Of a stretch of 64,000 nucleotides of DNA, positions 57,133-64,000 are shown in pieces (position 1 is the first letter of the stretch; each line of letters opens with the position of its first letter). A model generated the notes under the pieces. That model did not search any database, was not told the origin of the DNA, and worked only from the letters and a program-made list of their open reading frames with translations. Made by a program: the position numbers and the translations under genes. The stretch lies in assembly GCA_043812795.1 (NCBI GenBank), contig JBDRLU010000042.1, positions 26,110 through 90,109 on the forward strand, written 5' to 3'. The DNA comes from JBDRLU01 sp043812795 (GTDB lineage: Bacteria; Chloroflexota; Dehalococcoidia; Dehalococcoidales; UBA2162).

Positions 57133-58104
57133 TTATGTTTCAGCATGGCTCTTAGCTTGCTTGAGTTTCTCAATTAGTTTCGGCAACACCTGATAAAGGT
57201 CGGCCACCAGGCCGTAATCGGCTACCCGGAGGATGGGGGCATGGTCATCGGTATTAACGGCCACCGACACTTTAGCCCCGGTTATTCCAGCCACGTACTG
57301 GTTCTGCCCGGAAATGCCGATTGAGAAAACGACCTTCGGTTTGCATCTTTTGCCGGACATTCCGACCAACCGGTCTTCCGTGAGCCAGCCCCGGTTGGAG
57401 GCTATCTCACGGGTGCAGCCTATTTCTCCTTTGACCGCATCGGCCAGTTCCTGAATCAAGCTGATGTCTTCTTTCTGTTTCAGACCTTTGCCGATACAGA
57501 CCAGGACGTCAGCCCTTTCGATATTCACGGCCTCTCTTTGTCTCTCCCCGCGTTCGACAATTGTAACCTTGGGCTCGTTGAGCTTCAGTTCGACCTTAAT
57601 GATTTGTCCCTCACTCGCTTTTGCCTGAGTCGCCTCATATCTCTGCGGCAATAGGGCAATAACCTTTCTGGCTGACTCCAAACACTCCGAGATGATGGTC
57701 GCTCCTCCCAGACCGTATCGCGACGTTACTACTTTCCCATCTTCTATAGAGACGTCCAGCACGTTGGTAAGACAGCCGGCTTCCAGCCGCCGGGCTAACC
57801 GCGAGGCTAATTCACGGCCCCGTTTCGTACTGGCACAAAGGATAATCTCGGGTTGGGTGACCTCGGTAACCCGGAATAAGGCCTCGGCGTAAACTTCACC
57901 GTCGAATTTAGACAATAGCTCATTCTCACCAGCGTAAGCTGTATTGACTCCACGGGTAAGAAATTGTGCAGCTCTGTTGCCCACATCCGAACCTAAGATA
58001 GCGGCACCCAGTTCCAGGTTTAGCTGTTGTGCCAGTTCTAAGGCCTTCGGCAAAAGACCGAGGGCAAGGTCATCCTGTTCAGAGAACACTAAAATACCCG
58101 GCAT
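57133..58104 (-). CDS. etfA: Electron transfer flavoprotein alpha subunit (FixB-like)
   Basis: The 323-residue protein has the C-terminal FAD-binding domain of EtfA/FixB ('GIGISGQNQYVAGITGAKVSVAVNTDDHAPI') and an N-terminal alpha/beta domain. It forms a heterodimer with EtfB encoded two bases upstream. With FixC and FixX in the same operon it is more likely a FixB-type subunit that may take part in electron bifurcation than a simple ETF; this depends on biochemical evidence not visible here. Confidence 0.93.
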   Translation of the reverse strand: MPGILVFSEQDDLALGLLPKALELAQQLNLELGAAILGSDVGNRAAQFLTRGVNTAYAGENELLSKFDGEVYAEALFRVTEVTQPEIILCASTKRGRELASRLARRLEAGCLTNVLDVSIEDGKVVTSRYGLGGATIISECLESARKVIALLPQRYEATQAKASEGQIIKVELKLNEPKVTIVERGERQREAVNIERADVLVCIGKGLKQKEDISLIQELADAVKGEIGCTREIASNRGWLTEDRLVGMSGKRCKPKVVFSIGISGQNQYVAGITGAKVSVAVNTDDHAPILRVADYGLVADLYQVLPKLIEKLKQAKSHAET

Positions 58105-58106
58105 GG

Positions 58107-58919
58107 CTAGATATTGAGCACTCCTTCTTTCATCAGGTTCTGTACCAGAAGGTCAATTGACTTATCCAGACTCTCTTCTTTAAGCATAATGTTTTTCCTG
58201 ACCTGTTCGGGATATTGGTTCTTTAACGTTTTGACCGGGGCATAACTCCTTAGTTCTTCGGGTGAAAAGCCGATGTCAGCCAAGCCCCATTTGTCATGTG
58301 GTTTGGCTGAGGCATCCATCACGTCAATGATGGATGGGATTCTCGGCTCATTTATTTCAGCGGTGACAGTCACGACTAGCGGCAGCGGTACCTCGACTGT
58401 CTCAAAACAGTCCTCCAGGCTTCGGGTAGCCCGTACCTTTTCATCTGATATCTTGAGTTGACGGGCATAGGCCACCAACGGCAGCCCTAAAATCTGGGCC
58501 AGCGCCGGTCCCATCTGACCGGAATTGTTATCCGTGGCCCCTTCGCCGACCAGGATAAGGTCATAGCTACCGATTTTCTCAATGGCTCTGGCCAGTATCA
58601 TGGCCATCGCCGGAGAGCTGACGCTCTCAAAGCCAGGGTCGGACAATGTGGCGGCGCGGTCGGCGCCTCTGGCCAAACACTCGAGGACGACTTCTTCTGA
58701 CAGAGGCCAGCCGGCAGACAGGGCGACGACCTCAGCCTGGTGTTTTTCTTTGATACGGGCGGCCTCTTCCAGAGCATTTTTTTCGAGCTGGCCGATTACC
58801 CACGGAACGTCCGTCAGGATTGGCTCTCTGGTCTCCCGGTCCATTCTGACCTGGTCCAGGTCAACCACCTGTTTGACGCAGACGATTAAGCGCAACTTTC
58901 TTTCCTGTCCGTTAGCCAT
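58107..58919 (-). CDS. etfB: Electron transfer flavoprotein beta subunit (FixA-like)
   Basis: The 270-residue protein is EtfB/FixA: 'LIVCVKQVVDLDQVRMDRET' at the N-terminus, 'VVALSAGWPLSEEVVLECLARGADRA' and 'LVGEGATDNNSGQMGPALAQILGLP' in the nucleotide-binding fold. It overlaps fixX by eight bases. The N-terminal extension before 'RLIVCVKQ' is short, so the ATG at 58919 seems right. Confidence 0.94.
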   Translation of the reverse strand: MANGQERKLRLIVCVKQVVDLDQVRMDRETREPILTDVPWVIGQLEKNALEEAARIKEKHQAEVVALSAGWPLSEEVVLECLARGADRAATLSDPGFESVSSPAMAMILARAIEKIGSYDLILVGEGATDNNSGQMGPALAQILGLPLVAYARQLKISDEKVRATRSLEDCFETVEVPLPLVVTVTAEINEPRIPSIIDVMDASAKPHDKWGLADIGFSPEELRSYAPVKTLKNQYPEQVRKNIMLKEESLDKSIDLLVQNLMKEGVLNI

Positions 58920-59193
58920 ATTTTAGCTGGACTCCGTAGCCGCCCTGAGGATAGCTCCATTGTATTGCATCGTGCGGGCAGGCGATAAGGCAAGTGCCGC
59001 ACTCAAGACAGGCTTCGAAATCAACCCGTATCTCACCCGCTTCGTTTACAGTATAAACGCCAGCGGGACAGATGGAAAGACAGCACCTGCAGTCACATTT
59101 GTTACAGACCCCCTGGTCAACTTTAAGGTGGCTTTCTTTGGCCACTTTAAATGTGTCCAGCGCCAGTTTGTCTTTGATATTTACCTTCGCCAT
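58912..59193 (-). CDS. fixX: FixX-like ferredoxin
   Basis: This 93-residue protein has ferredoxin-like cysteines: 'CNKCDCRCCLSICPAGVY' and 'CLECGTCLIACPHDAI'. The second group is a perfect 4Fe-4S motif; the first has five closely spaced cysteines, more than FixX normally shows. It should link the ETF to FixC in the membrane. It is sandwiched between fixC (one-base overlap) and etfB (eight-base overlap). Confidence 0.92.
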   Translation of the reverse strand: MAKVNIKDKLALDTFKVAKESHLKVDQGVCNKCDCRCCLSICPAGVYTVNEAGEIRVDFEACLECGTCLIACPHDAIQWSYPQGGYGVQLKYG

Positions 59194-60479
59194 TATATTC
59201 TCCGCAGTCGGAACAGGTCTTTTAGCAACGATAGGGTACGTTTGCCCCTAAATTGTTGACATAATGTAGTAGAGAGCTTTTCCTTCGGTCCCTCGCCAAT
59301 AGCCATCAGCTTTGCCATTATTTCGCAAACAAGGTGAGGGTATTCCGTAAAGAGCCTGGGGTTGGACAATGTTTCAGGTGCTTCCCGGAAGGTCACGAAA
59401 TCTTTCCACACGAAGCTGCTTTTCAAGAGGTCTTGATATCGGCTGAGCGTAGCCGCCGAAAAGTCGTTTTGTTGTTTGGCCATAGCTACTGCCTTAGCCG
59501 CCAGTGCCCCGGAGGCGAGAGCATAGTCCATGCCGCGCACGGTCAGTCCCAGGTTCATGGTCATCCCGGCAGCGTCGCCGGTTATCAGGACGCCGTCGCC
59601 GAAGAGCCGGGGCATAGTTTTTAAGCCACCTTCCGCAAGCACGTGGGCGGAATACTCCACACTCTCCCCACCCTGAATTAATCGCTGCATCTCCGGGCGC
59701 AATTTGAATTCCTCGAGTAGTTCGTACGCCTTCATATCCCGATTACAGTCGGCCATGTCCTTGATACCCAGTACCATACCCAGCGAAATCGAGTCGCGGT
59801 TGGTGTAAAGAAAGCCGGCACCGATCATACCTTTAGTCAGAGAGCCAATGAATAATCTGGCGGCACCTTCATCGGGACCCAGCCCGAACCGTTCTTCGAT
59901 AGCTCCGGGACTGAGATTAATAACTTCTTTGACACCCAGAGCAAAATTCTGCGCTTTGAATTTACTCCTTAATCCAGCTTTCTCGGCGATTTGCGACATA
60001 ATGCCATCGGCAGCAATAACCACGTCGGCCTCGATTTTAGACCCGCCGACGATGACCCCCTTTACTTTGCCCCGGTCAAGGATAAGTTCATCAACCCGGT
60101 ACTTATTGATGATACGGGCACCTTTTTCGCTGACTTTTTGAGCGAACCACCGGTTAAACCGGGAAGCCAGCACGGTGAAGCTGTGGTAGGGCGGAACATT
60201 GTAGCTCTGGTTACTGGACGTAACGGAGAGTGAGCCGCCTTCGTCAATGATAGTCCAGACATCCTCGACCACGTGCCTTTCCCAGGGCGCTTCAACCCAT
60301 AATTCGGGGTACAGATTTTTGATGGGGAGAAAGTACAGACGGCCGCCGGTCATGCTCTTCGCCCCGGGATATTCTCCCCTCTCGACCACCAACACGTCGA
60401 TTCCTTCTTTAGCTAATGAGTAGGCGGCGGAAAGTCCAGCCAGTCCGGCGCCCACGACAATAGCCGTGACTTTAGGCAT
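59193..60479 (-). CDS. fixC: FixC-like ETF-quinone oxidoreductase
   Basis: The 428-residue FAD protein is FixC/ETF-QO: FAD-binding 'VVGAGLAGLSAAYSLAKEGIDVLVVERG' at the N-terminus, 'VIAADGIMSQIAEKAGL' in the middle and 'LITGDAAGMTMNLGLTVRGMDYALASGALAAKA' toward the C-terminus. It would pass electrons from acyl-CoA oxidation via ETF and FixX to a membrane quinone. It is the first gene of the operon, with a good promoter about 90 bases upstream. Confidence 0.93.
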   Translation of the reverse strand: MPKVTAIVVGAGLAGLSAAYSLAKEGIDVLVVERGEYPGAKSMTGGRLYFLPIKNLYPELWVEAPWERHVVEDVWTIIDEGGSLSVTSSNQSYNVPPYHSFTVLASRFNRWFAQKVSEKGARIINKYRVDELILDRGKVKGVIVGGSKIEADVVIAADGIMSQIAEKAGLRSKFKAQNFALGVKEVINLSPGAIEERFGLGPDEGAARLFIGSLTKGMIGAGFLYTNRDSISLGMVLGIKDMADCNRDMKAYELLEEFKLRPEMQRLIQGGESVEYSAHVLAEGGLKTMPRLFGDGVLITGDAAGMTMNLGLTVRGMDYALASGALAAKAVAMAKQQNDFSAATLSRYQDLLKSSFVWKDFVTFREAPETLSNPRLFTEYPHLVCEIMAKLMAIGEGPKEKLSTTLCQQFRGKRTLSLLKDLFRLRRI

Positions 60480-60566
60480 GTTGTTCTTCCTACCTCAGGT
60501 TCTGATACTACCTAACATTCTTCAGGTTATTACGTCACATACGGAGGGATGAAGCACTCACGCCAA

Positions 60567-60596
60567 AGTATAGCGAAATAGACCGCCATCGTGCAA
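60567..60596 (-). promoter_or_regulatory. Putative promoter of the fix/beta-oxidation operon
   Basis: On the minus strand TTGCAC (60596-60591) and TATACT (60572-60567) are 18 bases apart, 88 bases upstream of fixC. A fragment of the TCATTG-type palindromic repeat (60606-60650) lies just upstream. Confidence 0.5.
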
Positions 60597-60706
60597 GGTT
60601 CTATTCGATGTCATTGTGAATCCTTCCTAACAGGACGTGGCAATCTCATAAAATCGTAGGGGATCTGGGGTAAGCCGGTATCTGGTAATTCTAGCTGGCT
60701 ATTACG

Positions 60707-62227
60707 TTATAACAGCCGCGACTTCTGTGAGCGGCGGATAATGAGGTATGATACCAGCGATGCGACCGCCAGAACGGCGATGATACTCAAATCGATTAGC
60801 GGCCAGTTCACCGGGGAGGAAGGTGGAAATGTGACCACACTGACAATCCGGAACTCTCCGGTCAACCCGGCTATTCTCACCTGATGGTAACCAGCAGCCA
60901 GGTTTGCCACTTCGAATCTGACCGTCGTTACGCTTTGAGGGCTGACGGCTATATCTTTGACGGAGCGGACGATGCCATCAACAATTAAGTACACTTGATA
61001 GGTGCCGGTGGTGTCGCCATCGTTGGCAATATCCACACTGATTGAGACAGGTTGCCCCGGGTTGGTCTCTCTGGGGTTGATGAGCAGGTTGCTTACGTTG
61101 AACCTCGGCGGTAATGGTGCCGGTGGTGCACTAACCTCGGTGACAACAGCGAAATACGAAGCATGATAGACTACCCCTTTGGCCTTACCAATTTCGAACA
61201 AAGCACCCGGTGGCGGGTCCAGTCGCACGATACTGCCACCCTCGGTAAAATTGACGATATAAGGCGGCAGGGCATTCTCCGGTAAGTCCTTCGGGTCGTA
61301 GCTGATAGTGATGACGATGTAGGGGTCAAAATAAACGCGGGACACCTCAATATCATTACTGTACCCGTTTATTTTGTAGGTTGGGCTGAGCACAACCATA
61401 CCCTTCGGTAATTCGACCAGTTCAGTGATTTTTCGTCTTTCAATAGTGGTGCCCTCGACCACAGTTAAATCCATTCGGTTCAATAGCGTTTTACCAGGGC
61501 CGGTTACCATGACACCTTTATCAACATCGATGACAAAGTTGCCTGTGGCATCGGTGAGTAGAGCCGCTTCCTGGACGGTTCCGCTGGCATCAACTATCAG
61601 ACCAACTCTCTTACTCTCCAGGTCTACTTGCAACGTGCTCGGTGGCGGGAGAGAGGGTTCAGGTTCCCCAACTCCACCATCTGGAGGTTCGGGGGGTGGC
61701 GGTTCCTCAAGCATATAATTGAGGGTAAAAGAGATGCCATTACCCTGAACATCATTGCCGGTTTGAGGGGGCAGTTCCCATTTCCAGACGAGGGGGATGG
61801 TGTCCCCGGCGCGGAGCGGATTTACTCTAACATAATGGGGCGCCGTCGGTGACTGCGGGAAGTTCTTCATGGTCACCGGCAGGCTCAAATTAGTTTCCAG
61901 ACCACGACCAGCAAGAGTGAGAGTTAAATAGTCAGCAAACTTACCCGGCCGATGAGTCGGCCCTTCGATACTGACGAGGTCACTGACCCAGATAACAACC
62001 TGTCCATCTATTGTTCCGGAGTTATGCAGCGTTACGGTATGGGTGCCGCTGTCCCCCGGCTTGAGGTTGGCGCCGCTCCAGCTGGTGGCACCCCCACCAC
62101 CCAATATCAGGTCGATAGGCACGGGGGCAGGCGCCGCCCGGACCGAAGCCGGTAAGCAAACAGGCAGCACGAATGCTGCTATCACAATTATCTTGAGTAA
62201 GGCTGTTTCAAATCTTCGGTATCGCAT
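60707..62227 (-). CDS. Secreted, membrane-anchored protein with CARDB-like domain
   Basis: This 506-residue protein has a signal peptide (about residues 1-31, ending 'SVRAAP'), an N-terminal beta-sandwich about 35-170 resembling the TasA/camelysin fold ('LKPGDSGTHTVTLHNSGTIDGQVVIWVSD'), a Pro-rich linker (about 172-200), a middle region of unknown type, a CARDB-like domain (about 375-460, 'INPRETNPGQPVSISVDIANDGDTTGTYQVYLIVDG') and a C-terminal membrane helix (about 473-495) with a basic end. It overlaps the signal peptidase gene by 40 bases. It probably stays anchored and may bind TasA-type fibres; the role is inference. Confidence 0.8.
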   Translation of the reverse strand: MRYRRFETALLKIIVIAAFVLPVCLPASVRAAPAPVPIDLILGGGGATSWSGANLKPGDSGTHTVTLHNSGTIDGQVVIWVSDLVSIEGPTHRPGKFADYLTLTLAGRGLETNLSLPVTMKNFPQSPTAPHYVRVNPLRAGDTIPLVWKWELPPQTGNDVQGNGISFTLNYMLEEPPPPEPPDGGVGEPEPSLPPPSTLQVDLESKRVGLIVDASGTVQEAALLTDATGNFVIDVDKGVMVTGPGKTLLNRMDLTVVEGTTIERRKITELVELPKGMVVLSPTYKINGYSNDIEVSRVYFDPYIVITISYDPKDLPENALPPYIVNFTEGGSIVRLDPPPGALFEIGKAKGVVYHASYFAVVTEVSAPPAPLPPRFNVSNLLINPRETNPGQPVSISVDIANDGDTTGTYQVYLIVDGIVRSVKDIAVSPQSVTTVRFEVANLAAGYHQVRIAGLTGEFRIVSVVTFPPSSPVNWPLIDLSIIAVLAVASLVSYLIIRRSQKSRLL

Positions 62228-62775
62228 GGGGCGTTTCCCAATCCGTGATTTTTCCTCGTTTTCTTGGCCAGTTCAAAGCCCAGGTTCTGTAAACACAACC
62301 AGATGCTAATAAACCCGGGTAGTACAATAGTCAGCAATAGTCCCGGCCGTGTCTGGCAAAAGAGAACGGCGTAGCCGAGGGACGGGGCGTGGAAGAAGAG
62401 GCGCCCGACCAGATTTTGAGCCGGCGTGATAAATGGGTCGACAGCGGCATTGGCATCTCCCTTGGTCTCGAAGGCGAGCGATGGATTATCCTGAATGCCG
62501 ATGACACGATGAATGACAAAGCTTTCGGCGGCGCTGCCGGTATAATGGAAGATAATAACATCGCCCACGGCGATATCAGCAGGCGTCACCGGCCGGGTAA
62601 TAACCAGGTCGCCGACGTTAAGTTCAGGTGCCATGCTACCGGAGCGCAGTCCGTCAATCCGCCAGCCGAATTTAGGGGTCATGTACAACGTGACGCCGGT
62701 AAGCATCACCAGGAATAATATGATAATGCCGGTGATGGATAAGATACCGCGTATTCTAGATTGGTTAGCTGCCAT
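62188..62775 (-). CDS. sipW: SipW-type signal peptidase I
   Basis: This 195-residue membrane protease has the ER/archaeal-type Ser-His pair: Ser47 in 'GLRSGSMAPELNVGDLVITRP' and His89 in 'SFVIHRVIG'; Lys is absent at the bacterial position. Two membrane helices (about 10-30 and 145-165) flank the catalytic domain. In Bacillus SipW processes TasA and TapA; the TasA-like gene lies 179 bases upstream here. The C-terminus overlaps the next gene by 40 bases. Confidence 0.92.
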   Translation of the reverse strand: MAANQSRIRGILSITGIIILFLVMLTGVTLYMTPKFGWRIDGLRSGSMAPELNVGDLVITRPVTPADIAVGDVIIFHYTGSAAESFVIHRVIGIQDNPSLAFETKGDANAAVDPFITPAQNLVGRLFFHAPSLGYAVLFCQTRPGLLLTIVLPGFISIWLCLQNLGFELAKKTRKNHGLGNAPCDTEDLKQPYSR

Positions 62776-62893
62776 CGTAATACTCTCATTCTCTGCAAAG
62801 TCGCGGGTACTGGTTCTGACCCTCCGAGAGTCTGATGGAAGGCAGTCCGTTTGTTATCGGAGGTGACAAACCTTCAGTCTCTCTTCGGCATCA

Positions 62894-62924
62894 GGGGGCT
62901 GAAGCCTTACTGGCTTCAGCCCCC
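62894..62924. terminator. Strong hairpin between the TasA-like and sipW genes
   Basis: A perfect 13-base stem (62894-62906 with 62912-62924) with a 5-base loop lies 30 bases after the TasA-like stop on the minus strand. It lacks a clear T run, so it may be a partial terminator or processing site that keeps sipW expression below that of the abundant fibre protein. Confidence 0.6.
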
Positions 62925-62953
62925 TTCAACCCAATCTGCCTCATTTCAATTAG

Positions 62954-63550
62954 CTATTGATTAGTCTGTTGATAACCATTGACGGTGGCCGTCAGGTTTA
63001 CCGAGTCATTCTGGCAACCATTGGTAGCAGTAGGACTAAAAGTCCAGGTTACCGCGAGCGCTCCCTCGGCTCCAGCCGGCAGGCTGCCGAGGCTATAAGG
63101 GCTGCCGGAAACTATGGTATCCAGGGCATTGCCCTGCCACCCCTGAGCGCTGCCATTCCAGGTAGCGACCGAGGCGGTAATCATCTTGACCATGTTATCG
63201 CTGTTAGCCGAACCGTCCCAACCGGTTACGCTGGTTGGCGTACCATCGTTAAAGACGTACGAGAAAGTGATGTTGACCGAGGCCATGTCAATGGTGCCGC
63301 CATTGTAAACATAGAGAGTACCGGCCTTGGTATCACCGGGTGCCCAGTTGGAGAGCGGTACGTTCCATGTCCCGGTGGTGCTGCCGGTGGGATTACCGCC
63401 GCTGCTGTTGGACAGGCCGAGATTCAGCGTACCGGCGACCAGCACGTTACCGGTCGTTGTTTCAGTGTCGCTGAAGTAAGCCCAGGTCCCTCCGCCGACC
63501 AGTGCCATGACCAGTATAGCGACGAGTCCTAAACCAAGAATTTTTTTCAT
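62954..63550 (-). CDS. TasA/camelysin-like fibre protein with SipW-type signal
   Basis: This 198-residue secreted protein begins with a SipW-cognate signal, 'LVGGGTWAYFSDTETTTGN', cut before the aromatic 'YF' region, followed by 'AGTLNLGLSN', typical of TasA and camelysin. The mature part is low in charge, rich in Thr, Ser, Gly and Asn, and probably beta-rich, as in fibre subunits of biofilm matrices. A good ribosome site 'gaggataaataaa' is upstream. Flanking SipW-type peptidase genes support export and processing. Confidence 0.88.
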   Translation of the reverse strand: MKKILGLGLVAILVMALVGGGTWAYFSDTETTTGNVLVAGTLNLGLSNSSGGNPTGSTTGTWNVPLSNWAPGDTKAGTLYVYNGGTIDMASVNITFSYVFNDGTPTSVTGWDGSANSDNMVKMITASVATWNGSAQGWQGNALDTIVSGSPYSLGSLPAGAEGALAVTWTFSPTATNGCQNDSVNLTATVNGYQQTNQ

Positions 63551-63630
63551 TTTATTTATCCTCCTTTGTTTCAGGGCGTTGTCTCTTTTACGCCAGTTAT
63601 ATCAAGTAAGGCCGCGCCTCAAGCCTCACC

Positions 63631-64000
63631 TTATTTCCTGATTGAAGTGTTCCCCACTTCGCTTAAAGTCTCTCTTAAAGCATTACGCAGATTAGCCATG
63701 TTCCGGAGATAAGCCTCATCTCGCTTTTTATTCAAATTATTTTCTCCTGCCATGGTCTTGACACTATTCTTCATCGTACCCTCGAGATAAGCCTCACCTC
63801 TCTTTTTGTCTGTAGTCTTGTCTACATCGCGGAATGCCTCCTTTAATATATCCTTGATAAGCCAGCCGACAAGTAATGCCGCTGGCACGATAATCGCTAA
63901 GAACCAGCCAGTCTTGGTCTGGATGAAATTAAGCAAAAAGCCAACGTAGGGAATCTTGAACAGGTAAACGCTTTGCACGCTGGACAGGGATACCGGCCAG
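63631..64000 (-). CDS. C-terminal part of a second SipW-type signal peptidase (cut by window end)
   Basis: The frame is open to the right edge of the window, so the 5' part is missing. The visible N-terminal piece 'WPVSLSSVQSVYLFKIPYVG' and the following membrane helix 'GWFLAIIVPAALLVGWLIKDIL' match the C-terminal end of SipW-type peptidases. A charged tail of about 65 residues follows, with two similar segments, 'KKRGEAYLEGTMKNSVKTM' and 'KKRDEAYLRNMANLRNAL', an internal duplication. An apparent GTG start at 63978 is probably internal. Confidence 0.65.
   Translation of the reverse strand, partial: WPVSLSSVQSVYLFKIPYVGFLLNFIQTKTGWFLAIIVPAALLVGWLIKDILKEAFRDVDKTTDKKRGEAYLEGTMKNSVKTMAGENNLNKKRDEAYLRNMANLRNALRETLSEVGNTSIRK

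Noticed and set aside
1..64000. CRISPR arrays, tRNA genes and intact transposase genes
   Set aside because: None could be seen on reading both strands; short repeats present are palindromic intergenic elements, not regularly spaced direct repeats.

Overview
The window reads as chromosome of a strict anaerobe, most likely a Chloroflexota bacterium of the Dehalococcoidia type. The support is circumstantial: a Wood-Ljungdahl block with corrinoid methyl transfer, cytosolic NiFe hydrogenase, several DMSO-reductase-family molybdoenzymes, a compact overlapping shikimate operon, an anaerobic-style beta-oxidation/FixABCX block, and many small palindromic intergenic repeats. No phylogenetic computation was possible.

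Layout. 1-9166 (+): acsB, acsC, acsE, a two-subunit NiFe hydrogenase, metV, metF and a DUF3786 protein, i.e. the methyl and carbonyl end of the Wood-Ljungdahl pathway with a hydrogenase embedded in it. 9343-11693: a MobA-like protein, CcdA, a TlpA-type lipoprotein and a small Cys protein. 11816-15806 (+): split methylmalonyl-CoA mutase, epimerase and carboxyltransferase. 15827-20907 (-) and 24867-29261 (+): two paralogous DmsAB-like pairs, a third molybdoenzyme and a gamma-glutamyltransferase-like protein, around efp-epmA, a transglutaminase-like protein and an MFS transporter. 29656-32203 (+): small zinc-ribbon/Cys-rich proteins and a tandem universal stress protein, behind a CRP/FNR-type promoter. 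32519-42847 (-): tyrA, a degenerate insertion island (33401-36331), then pheA-aroC-aroA-aroK-aroE-aroD-aroB. 43373-46899: beta-lactamase-fold hydrolase, HTH/membrane-protein pair, zinc-ribbon membrane protein and parvulin-type PPIase. 47025-47398: RNase P RNA. 47495-52890: ctp protease, def, frameshifted priA, rplS, trmD. 52960-60479 (-): thiolase, hydroxyacyl-CoA dehydrogenase, crotonase, acyl-CoA dehydrogenase, etfAB, fixX, fixC. 60707-64000 (-): TasA/SipW-type secreted-protein locus, cut by the window end.

The most striking items are regulatory or evolutionary. The aro operon is preceded by what looks like a classical ribosome-mediated attenuator: a 21-codon leader peptide with six Tyr/Phe codons in a run of seven, alternative pairings and a terminator. 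Next to it lies a stub resembling the start of DAHP synthase. The 3' end of pheA occurs three times (one intact, two displaced tails) beside broken HicBA toxin-antitoxin genes, as if elements repeatedly inserted there. The hydrogenase inside the Wood-Ljungdahl operon suggests H2-driven methylene-tetrahydrofolate reduction. An HTH-regulator promoter carries three identical heptamers spaced exactly 21 bp apart.

Three clear single-base frameshifts (priA, hicA, one pheA tail) plus one probable (hicB) could be real decay or residual assembly error; priA, usually important, makes error a live possibility.
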